Positions 6,137 to 11,441 of a stretch of DNA of 11,441 nucleotides are shown here, piece by piece. The notes beneath the pieces are model-generated. The model had not been told where the DNA came from and did not search any database. It saw nothing but the letters and a program-made list of their open reading frames with translations. Every line of letters starts with the position of its first letter. Position 1 is the first letter of the stretch. This DNA is from CBDUQI01 sp965369325 (GTDB lineage Bacteria > Pseudomonadota > Gammaproteobacteria > Steroidobacterales > JBCBZW01). The DNA lies in the NCBI GenBank assembly GCA_965369325.1, contig CBDUQI010000191.1:1-11441 (forward strand), read 5' to 3'. The position numbers and the translations under genes are program-made.

Positions 6137-7762
6137 CTAACCCATGTGCGGGTAGCGTATATCCACCGCAGGCACAAACGTTTCTTTGATCGCGCGCGGT
6201 GACGTCCAGCGCAATAGATTCTGCATGCTGCCTGCCTTGTCGTTGGTGCCGCTGGCGCGACCACCGCCGAATGGCTGCTGGCCCACCACTGCCCCCGTGG
6301 GTTTATCGTTGATATAGAAATTGCCGGCGGAAAACCGCAGCCGCTCGCTAAGCTGCCTGATATGGCGTCGATCCTGGCAGAATATCGCGCCAGTTAACGC
6401 GTACGGCGAGGCCGTATCCAGCGCATCCAGTGTGGCCTGCATCTGGGCTTCCTCGTATCGATACAAAGTCAGTACCGGACCGAATATTTCCTCGGTCATC
6501 AATTTGGCGTGCGGGCTGTCAGCGACCACGACGGTCGGCTCGACAAAATAGCCAACCGAATCATCGGTGCCGCCACCGATCGCAATGCGATGATCATCAG
6601 CCTCGCGTGCATAGGCCAGGTAGCCGCTAATCTTGGCAAAGCTGCGGGCGTCGATGACAGCCCCCATAAAGTTGCTGAAGTCCGTCGGCGAGCCCATGGC
6701 AATAGTGCCAATCACCTCTTCAAGGCGCGCCATCACTTGATCCCAAAGCCCGGCCGGGATAAACGCGCGGCTGGCCGCCGAGCATTTTTGTCCCTGGAAT
6801 TCGAAGGCGCCACGCACCAGCCCGGTCACCAGTGCCTCCACGTTGGCACTGGGGTGAGCGAACACAAAATCCTTGCCGCCAGTCTCGCCGACCAGCCGCG
6901 GATACGCTCGATACTGACGGATATTGCGGCCCACTTCGGACCACAAATGCTGGAAGGTCGCGGTGCTGCCAGTGAAATGGATGCCGGCCAGGTCCGGATG
7001 CGCCAACGCGACTTTCCCAATCGCAGGCCCATCGCCAGGCAGGAAGTTGATTACGCCGGGCGGCAGCCCAGCCTCACGCAGCACATCCATGGTGACGGCG
7101 GCGCTGTAGGTTTGAGTCTCTGCCGGCTTCCACAGCACCGTGTTGCCCATCAACGCCGGCGCAGTCGCTAGGTTGGCGCCAATGGCCGTGAAATTAAAGG
7201 GCGTGACGGCCAGCACAAAACCCTCGAGCGACCGGTAATCCACGTAGTTCCAGATGCCGGCACCGGAGGTCGGCTGATCCGCATACATGCGGGTAAGGTA
7301 GTGAACATTAAAGCGCCAGAAGTCTGCCAACTCGCAAGCGGCGTCAATTTCTGCCTGGTAAACGGTCTTGCTCTGCCCAAGCATGGTGGCCGCGTTAATC
7401 CGGTCGCGGTACGGCCCGGTAAGCAAATCAGCCGCTTTGAGAAATACGGCAGCGCGGGACTCCCACGGCATCGAGCTCCACTGCCCGTGCGCCTGTGAGG
7501 CCGCCTCAATTGCAAGCGTCGCCTCGGCCGCGCCGGCGCTATGGAACTGGCCGAGCAGATGGGCATGCTGATGTGGCGGGCGGCAATCCTCGAGTCGACC
7601 AGTGCTCACGTCCTCACCGCCAATGTGCACAGCAATCTCGCGCGTGTCCGCCATGTTGGCGGCCAGCTGCTGCTGCAGCGCCGCGGCCTGCTCGCCGCCA
7701 GGTACGTAATCACGTACCGACTCGTTTACCGGGCCAGGCGTTGTAAATGCACCATCTGCCAT
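6137..7762 (-). CDS. pruA: 1-pyrroline-5-carboxylate (L-glutamate gamma-semialdehyde) dehydrogenase, single-domain
   Basis: Oxidises L-glutamate gamma-semialdehyde, the open form of pyrroline-5-carboxylate, to glutamate with NAD+; the last step of proline breakdown and part of arginine/ornithine breakdown. It has 541 residues, matching the stand-alone ALDH4A1-type enzyme rather than the PutA fusion. Aldehyde dehydrogenase hallmarks, numbered from the ATG: TPFNFTAIGAN with the conserved Asn (about 190), WKPAETQ with the NAD-contacting Lys (about 212), ETGGKDF with the general-base-type Glu (about 293), catalytic Cys in FQGQKCSAASR (about 327), EEIFGPVL, and KPTGAVVGQQPFGGGRASGTNDKAG near the end. 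The ATG at 7762 has GGAG ten bases upstream; a TTG at 7780 would add six residues lying across that site. It is downstream of and parallel to the TSUP gene (212-bp gap). No proline dehydrogenase is visible. Its stop is 16 bp from that of the convergent kinase gene. Confidence 0.93.
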   Translation of the reverse strand: MADGAFTTPGPVNESVRDYVPGGEQAAALQQQLAANMADTREIAVHIGGEDVSTGRLEDCRPPHQHAHLLGQFHSAGAAEATLAIEAASQAHGQWSSMPWESRAAVFLKAADLLTGPYRDRINAATMLGQSKTVYQAEIDAACELADFWRFNVHYLTRMYADQPTSGAGIWNYVDYRSLEGFVLAVTPFNFTAIGANLATAPALMGNTVLWKPAETQTYSAAVTMDVLREAGLPPGVINFLPGDGPAIGKVALAHPDLAGIHFTGSTATFQHLWSEVGRNIRQYRAYPRLVGETGGKDFVFAHPSANVEALVTGLVRGAFEFQGQKCSAASRAFIPAGLWDQVMARLEEVIGTIAMGSPTDFSNFMGAVIDARSFAKISGYLAYAREADDHRIAIGGGTDDSVGYFVEPTVVVADSPHAKLMTEEIFGPVLTLYRYEEAQMQATLDALDTASPYALTGAIFCQDRRHIRQLSERLRFSAGNFYINDKPTGAVVGQQPFGGGRASGTNDKAGSMQNLLRWTSPRAIKETFVPAVDIRYPHMG

Positions 7763-7846
7763 AATCGTAGATCTCCACAAGAGTTAGTTAGGGCCGTCGT
7801 CGCCGGACGATCAAGCTACCACAGCCGTATCCGTACCGAGCTCCCC

Positions 7847-7875
7847 ACTATGCCGACCTGCCCAGGTTGACACAA
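7847..7875 (-). promoter_or_regulatory. Possible sigma70 promoter for pruA
   Basis: Read on the minus strand, TTGTGT (7875-7870) and CATAGT (7852-7847) are exactly 17 bp apart, with three and four consensus matches. Transcription would begin near 7840, leaving a leader of about 78 nt before the pruA ATG. The perfect inverted repeat at 7893-7913 would then be centred about 63 bp upstream of the start, a usual place for an activator site. The hexamers are weak matches, so this is tentative. Confidence 0.25.
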
Positions 7876-7892
7876 TGCACAGATCACCAATT

Positions 7893-7913
7893 TTCGCGCA
7901 TGAGATGCGCGAA
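7893..7913. promoter_or_regulatory. Perfect inverted repeat upstream of pruA
   Basis: The arms TTCGCGCAT (7893-7901) and ATGCGCGAA (7905-7913) are exact reverse complements of nine bases with a three-base spacer, GAG. It lies about 60 bp past the TSUP stop and 130 bp before the pruA start. No T-run follows the hairpin on either strand, which argues against a standard terminator. A dimeric regulator operator or an RNA stem-loop are the main options. Confidence 0.55.
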
Positions 7914-7974
7914 TCGGCATCACGCCTCGCCCGGTGCGGCAGGCGGATCGGTTGGTAGCCGGGCACGAGCGCCA

Positions 7975-8712
7975 CTACAGTAGGTGGCGGGAGATTCCAA
8001 CGGCGCAAATGAGCAGTAACCCAAGCCCAAGCCAGGTGTAGAAACTGTCGGTTTTGCGGGTGAGTAGATACTCGTGAGCCCGCATGCCCAACAGGTGCCC
8101 GACCAACGCACTGGGCAACAACCAGGCTTGATGCTGCAGTTGCAGATCTACCCCAAAACTGACCAGCGTCGCCAGCTTGATTACCACCAACGTGGGCCAT
8201 AGGACAAACAGCGTGGCTCTGAACTCGTGCCGCTGAAGGCGAGTGCCCACAACGGCTGCGATCAACGGTGCCCCTGCCAGCGACAACCCCGATACGTAGC
8301 CGCCCACCAGCAGCGCTGGCAGCTCTATCCAGGCCCTCGGGGTGGCCGATTCGACCCGAAAGATATAACCCAACGCGTAGATGGTGATGATGGTGTACAC
8401 CATCATCAACACGGCGAACTCCGGCAACGTCACCAGCCCCAGCACGCCAACAAAGAACGGCACAAGCAGCACCGCCATTAACCAGCGCAGGACTTGCCAG
8501 TTAATTAGACGATGGTCGCGAATAAGTGTGCCGACGGAAAACACCAGCACCTGCACGCAAACGATTGGCACCAGGAACAGCACCGAATCCACCACCAGCA
8601 ATGCGATGGGGTACATCAGCCCGGCCCCGCCAAAACCCAACCCCGCCCGCACGAAACCGGACCAGGCAAAGGCGATGATCAGCACAATGACGGTAGGCGC
8701 ATCCAGGACCAT
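7975..8712 (-). CDS. TSUP (TauE/SafE, YfcA-like) family membrane transporter
   Basis: A 245-residue, very hydrophobic protein with about seven or eight membrane helices and two related halves, as in TSUP (PF01925) proteins. These move small anions or sulfur compounds such as sulfite, sulfoacetate, thiosulfate or organosulfonates across the inner membrane; the substrate here cannot be read from sequence. The first half has GLGFGGAGLMYP near residue 25 and the second has GYVSGLSLAGAPLI near 140, the paired glycine-rich repeats of the family. The start at ATG 8712 is preceded by GGGAG nine bases upstream; an alternative GTG at 8751 would add a polar 13-residue stretch. A 6-bp inverted repeat (CGCCAC 7970-7975, GTGGCG 7984-7989) straddles the stop codon. 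It lies between pruA and the TPR gene, all on the same strand, but gaps of 212 and 101 bp leave operon membership open. Confidence 0.88.
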   Translation of the reverse strand: MVLDAPTVIVLIIAFAWSGFVRAGLGFGGAGLMYPIALLVVDSVLFLVPIVCVQVLVFSVGTLIRDHRLINWQVLRWLMAVLLVPFFVGVLGLVTLPEFAVLMMVYTIITIYALGYIFRVESATPRAWIELPALLVGGYVSGLSLAGAPLIAAVVGTRLQRHEFRATLFVLWPTLVVIKLATLVSFGVDLQLQHQAWLLPSALVGHLLGMRAHEYLLTRKTDSFYTWLGLGLLLICAVGISRHLL

Positions 8713-8813
8713 CCGGCCGGACTCCCAGCGGTTGCCGCGGCCCGATGCCACAGTAGGCGCTGCATGGTACCCAACTCATCACACGATGTCGTGCCAGCGA
8801 TGCTTGGCGAAGA

Positions 8814-9740
8814 TCAGCTTCCAGCGCTGGCCTTACGTTTGTAAAACCCCTCAAACCAGGGTGCCCAACTGTCGCCTTCTTCGTTGTATTGCTCAAAGAA
8901 CTGGCGCACGCGGCCATCCTCCAACGGCGTCCAGGTTCCGCGGAACGGCGCCTGCAAACCCGTGCGCACGTTTTGCAATTCGCCCACCAGCACCATAGAG
9001 CCCTCCTGCAAACCGCCTTCGATCTTAATCAGCACGCCCGAGGCGCTGTGCCACAGCTGCACCCATTTACCACGCCCGGCATCGTAGTAGTTCATGCTGA
9101 TGCCGGTTGAGCCGCCGGCCCCGGTCCATTGCTCGAACAGCACGCAACCGCTCTCACGGGCGGAGATCTGGTTGCTGCCTGCGTATTGCCCACCGGCCGT
9201 CACCTCCCACTCGCCCAACCAAAAATCAAACTGGTGGAACGCCGGATCGCCATCGCAGGGGTAGCGATTGTTGTGGGCCTGCTTGAGTAGCGCGGTGAAC
9301 TGCGGGCGCTCAGCCAGGGTGGCGAAGGCCTCCTCGCGCAGCACATCCGGGTTATTAAATCCTGCCTCGACGGCGCGCTTAAGCGCCGCCATTGAGGCAC
9401 TTATGTCATCCTGTTGCAGGTGCGCCCGCGCGCGCTCATAGTCCACAAAGCTGGGCGGCGTGCCCAGTTCCGCAGCCTTCTCCAGCGCCTTTAGCGCCTC
9501 GGCCGAATGCCCATCGCTGCGCAACGACACCCCCAGGCGGTACCACGCGCGGGCATCCGTTGGAGTTGCTTTCGTCAGCGCGCCGTACAGCCGGGCCGCC
9601 TGCGCCCAGTCGGCATTCACGTAAGCCTCATTGGCCGCATCACGCTCTGCAGCGCTTGCCGGCCACCATACGCCTCCATAACAAAATACTATAAAAATGA
9701 TTTGAATCAAGATGTTAAATGATCGGCGTGAGTGTTTCAT
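8814..9740 (-). CDS. Exported TPR protein with C-terminal lipocalin-like (DUF1579-like) domain
   Basis: A 308-residue predicted periplasmic protein of unknown function. Residues 1-30 form a signal peptide: MKHSRRSF, a long Ile/Phe-rich core, then PASA as likely cleavage site; SRRSF also resembles a Tat twin-arginine motif. Residues about 33-155 carry roughly three TPR-like helical repeats (AWYRLGVSLRSDG, EALKALEKAAELG), ending with the ERPQFTALL stretch often seen after such repeats. From about 168 an all-beta domain begins, HQFDFWLGEWEV, then Trp- and Gly-rich strands (FEQWTGAGGSTGISMNYYD, KWVQLW, FRGTWTPLEDGRVRQFFE) to WFEGFYKR. This pattern resembles DUF1579-like proteins, possibly binding a hydrophobic ligand, but no ligand can be named. 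ATG at 9740 follows GGGAGG at six bases' spacing, an excellent ribosome site; the open frame back to 9812 lacks one. Divergent from the coiled-coil gene. Confidence 0.85.
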   Translation of the reverse strand: MKHSRRSFNILIQIIFIVFCYGGVWWPASAAERDAANEAYVNADWAQAARLYGALTKATPTDARAWYRLGVSLRSDGHSAEALKALEKAAELGTPPSFVDYERARAHLQQDDISASMAALKRAVEAGFNNPDVLREEAFATLAERPQFTALLKQAHNNRYPCDGDPAFHQFDFWLGEWEVTAGGQYAGSNQISARESGCVLFEQWTGAGGSTGISMNYYDAGRGKWVQLWHSASGVLIKIEGGLQEGSMVLVGELQNVRTGLQAPFRGTWTPLEDGRVRQFFEQYNEEGDSWAPWFEGFYKRKASAGS

Positions 9741-9762
9741 GCGCTCCCTCCCAAAGATCGCC

Positions 9763-9802
9763 GGCCACCACACGATGTGGCCTCGGTGTTTGGACAACAC
9801 CG
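9763..9802. promoter_or_regulatory. Two consecutive small inverted repeats in a divergent gap
   Basis: GGCCAC (9763-9768) pairs with GTGGCC (9777-9782), and one base later CGGTGTT (9784-9790) pairs with AACACCG (9796-9802) around TGGAC. Both lie just upstream of the TPR-protein start at 9740, in the 220-bp gap it shares with the divergent coiled-coil gene. They could be operators or leader hairpins. Neither is followed by a T-run, so they are not clear terminators. The rest of this gap (9803-9960) shows no convincing gene. Confidence 0.35.
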
Positions 9803-9960
9803 GCGGGGACAATACTGCATTGCGCAGAGAGGGCCGTGCCTTATCGCCAAGTGTATTGAAGCGGTGTTGCAGGCGGGCCGGACGGACAGCTACGTATCAC
9901 CGCTGCAGCGGGTTTATGTGGCATTGTTGTCACTGGGGCATCGTGATACTAAGGATCGCT

Positions 9961-11441
9961 ATGGGCCCGACAGACAGCGAAAAACCGACAACCATGGCCG
10001 CGATTACGCGCGGCGGTCGCCGCATGCTGTTGCGCGTGACCCACATGCTGAGCGGCGGTCGTGGACCACAGCCGGTGAATCTCAAGTCCATCGCGTCCGC
10101 GCAAACCGAGATGTACCGCAGCCTCGACGATCTGCAGCGCAGCTTGCCCGCACAAGGGAAGGTCATCAGCGAACTGGAGCGCTCCACGGCGGAGTTGAGT
10201 GAGCTGGGGGCCCGTCTGGAGGCGTTAAACCGGTCGCTTGAAGATCTGGATACGGAGTTCGACAACGAACCTTCGCTGCTCGAGCCGCGCCTCGCACAAC
10301 CGCTTAACGGCGCCGCCCTACCTGTCAATGGCCACCATGCAAAACACAACGGACGTGCGGTCCTGGCCGACCCGCTCGATGGCCTAGACCCTCTGGATCG
10401 GGCGCGTGAACGTGTTGAGCACCTGCAATCGATCGGCACGGAGCTTGATCGTACCCTGCAGACCAAACACCGTGAGTCGCAGCGCCAGCTCACCCGCATC
10501 GACGATCTGGATGACCGCGTGCGCATTATGGTCACTGATTCTGCGGAACTGGAAGCGACTCTCGCGCGCCAGCGCGCTGCTCGAGCACGCCAGGCACTGG
10601 CCATCAGCGAGACCGCCGGTGGTAGTGCTGATCAGTGCGCACACATGGCCATGCTGCAGGACATCCTTGCCGAGGAAATCCGGGCACTGAAAACGTGGGC
10701 GGCCGAGGGCAGTATCGATGCACCATTGCACCAGTTACGCGTAGAGCTGGCAGCACACGTGGAAAACCAGGTCATCACGGCATGTTTGGTTAGCATGCAG
10801 TCGGCTGCCAGCGCCATGCACGATGCCGCCATCGAAGAGACGGCGTTGGCCGAAAACGATTACATGCTAGAGGCCCACCTGGATCTGGCACGGGGCACCT
10901 GGCAAAGCTGCGAAGCATTGCTCAAGCAGGCCATACTGGTGCGCGAAGACGCCACTGGCACACTGGAGGCGCTAACTCAAACCCTGCAACAGAGCATCGA
11001 AGGTCTGACCGAAGAGTACCAAGTGCAGCAAGCGCGCAATACCCGGCTGCGGGCAGAGTTGGAGGACCTCACCTTGGATGCGCTGGATGCCACACCGTAC
11101 GCGCCCGTCGTCTCCCACTCACCGTTCGCGCCAAAACGGGCGCTAACCGTACACGACCGCTGGATCGAAGAGCTTGAACGCACGCTCAAACGAATCAAAC
11201 TGCAGCAGGAAGACCGCGAGCGCCACCGGCTGCTTAACGCTGAGGCGCATGAGCAGGTGCGACACACGCTATCCCGCTACAGCGCCGATGGTGAGCGCGC
11301 GCAGGCCGAAGGATGGCGCGAACACCACGCGGGCTTGGTGGCTGATCTGACCGAAACCCAGGGGCATCTGGCCATTTTGCAGTCGCGCAGCGTCTGCCCT
11401 GAGGCAGCCACACGGCTTTGCACTACTCGCCAGTTACTGGA
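9961..11441 (+). CDS. Long coiled-coil protein of unknown function, 3' end outside window
   Basis: An uninterrupted frame runs from ATG 9961 through the right edge: 493 codons without a stop. I do not recognise a family. The first 45 residues are basic (RGGRRMLLRV, SGGRGP) and lack a signal peptide or membrane helix. Long heptad-like helices follow: about 46-98 (MYRSLDDLQRSLP to LEALNRSLEDLDTEF), 140-210 (LDRARERVEHLQS, ELDRTLQTKHRESQRQL) and 220-375 (Ala, Glu, Gln and Leu rich). A Pro/Asn/His-rich break lies at 99-135 and another (TPYAPVVSHSPFAPKRA) at about 378-394, after which coiled coil resumes (WIEELERTLKRIKLQQEDRERHRLL). AAGGAT five bases before the ATG supports the start; in-frame GTG 9943 is an alternative. 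It is divergent from the TPR-protein gene. A cytoplasmic filament or scaffold, or a cell-division or chromosome-associated protein, is possible, but nothing here decides it. Confidence 0.85.
   Translation, partial: MGPTDSEKPTTMAAITRGGRRMLLRVTHMLSGGRGPQPVNLKSIASAQTEMYRSLDDLQRSLPAQGKVISELERSTAELSELGARLEALNRSLEDLDTEFDNEPSLLEPRLAQPLNGAALPVNGHHAKHNGRAVLADPLDGLDPLDRARERVEHLQSIGTELDRTLQTKHRESQRQLTRIDDLDDRVRIMVTDSAELEATLARQRAARARQALAISETAGGSADQCAHMAMLQDILAEEIRALKTWAAEGSIDAPLHQLRVELAAHVENQVITACLVSMQSAASAMHDAAIEETALAENDYMLEAHLDLARGTWQSCEALLKQAILVREDATGTLEALTQTLQQSIEGLTEEYQVQQARNTRLRAELEDLTLDALDATPYAPVVSHSPFAPKRALTVHDRWIEELERTLKRIKLQQEDRERHRLLNAEAHEQVRHTLSRYSADGERAQAEGWREHHAGLVADLTETQGHLAILQSRSVCPEAATRLCTTRQLL

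Noticed and set aside
6509..7171. 220-codon plus-strand open frame inside pruA
   Set aside because: It lies entirely antisense to a well-supported aldehyde dehydrogenase, and its Arg/His-rich translation shows no domain; expected shadow of GC-rich coding DNA.
7970..7989. CGCCAC/GTGGCG hairpin at the TSUP stop as a terminator
   Set aside because: 6-bp stem with 8-nt loop, but no T-run follows on the minus strand, so it does not qualify as a Rho-independent terminator.
7811..8200. 129-codon minus-strand frame between pruA and the TSUP gene
   Set aside because: Mostly an alternative frame of the TSUP gene, without hydrophobic pattern or a known domain; the part beyond the TSUP stop is not gene-like.
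8783..8794. CACACGATGT shared by 8780 and 9769 as a repeat family flanking the TPR gene
   Set aside because: Only about ten bases are identical; many 10-base matches are expected by chance in a window of this size. The local palindrome CACGA-TG-TCGTG is likewise too short to interpret.
8381..8998. 205-codon plus-strand open frame across the TSUP/TPR-gene junction
   Set aside because: Its translation is Thr/Pro/Arg-rich low-complexity sequence antisense to two supported genes, with no domain.
9732..10202. 156-codon plus-strand frame overlapping the coiled-coil start
   Set aside because: It overlaps the start of both flanking genes, becomes Arg/His-rich where the coiled-coil frame is clearly coding, and lacks a good ribosome site.
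1..11441. Mobile element, CRISPR array, toxin-antitoxin or defence system
   Set aside because: No transposase, integrase, regularly spaced repeats, nuclease or toxin motifs were seen in any supported reading frame.

Overview
The window looks like chromosomal DNA of a moderately GC-rich gammaproteobacterium that I cannot place further. The main clue is the block dut - coaBC on the minus strand, divergent from radC on the plus strand, which is the E. coli and Pseudomonas arrangement. The encoded proteins also resemble their E. coli counterparts closely. No rRNA, tRNA, CRISPR array, transposase or phage gene was seen.

Layout. Positions 1-1655 (minus) hold the start of dut, cut by the window edge, then coaBC, and a possible 35-codon ORF overlapping the coaBC start by four bases. 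About 300 bp without a confident gene (1656-1969) separate this from radC and contain a REP-like hairpin and short repeats. radC (1970-2644, plus) is intact. A 263-bp gap with a textbook CRP-type palindrome then leads to one very large plus-strand gene (2908-6120). It encodes a 1070-residue membrane hybrid sensor kinase with two tandem periplasmic Venus-flytrap domains, one membrane helix, a PAS-like domain, HisKA, HATPase and a receiver domain.

This kinase gene converges, with only 16 bp between stop codons, on a minus-strand run of three genes read in the order 9740 to 6137. They encode an exported TPR protein with a C-terminal lipocalin-like domain, a TSUP (TauE/SafE) membrane transporter, and a single-domain 1-pyrroline-5-carboxylate dehydrogenase (pruA). 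From 9961 to the window end a divergent plus-strand gene encodes a long coiled-coil protein with no family I recognise; its 3' end lies outside the window.

Functionally the left part is housekeeping: coenzyme A synthesis, dUTP removal and the JAMM-domain protein RadC. The right part looks like environmental sensing and nutrient use: a periplasmic-ligand sensor, possibly under cAMP-CRP control, beside a proline/arginine-degradation dehydrogenase and a small-anion transporter. No partner response regulator or HPt protein is present, so the kinase is an orphan here, and a link to its catabolic neighbours is only a guess from proximity. No clear undescribed multi-gene system is visible. The best leads are the orphan kinase with its CRP-like site, the unknown coiled-coil gene, the overlapping mini-ORF upstream of coaBC, and the perfect 9-bp-arm inverted repeat upstream of pruA.
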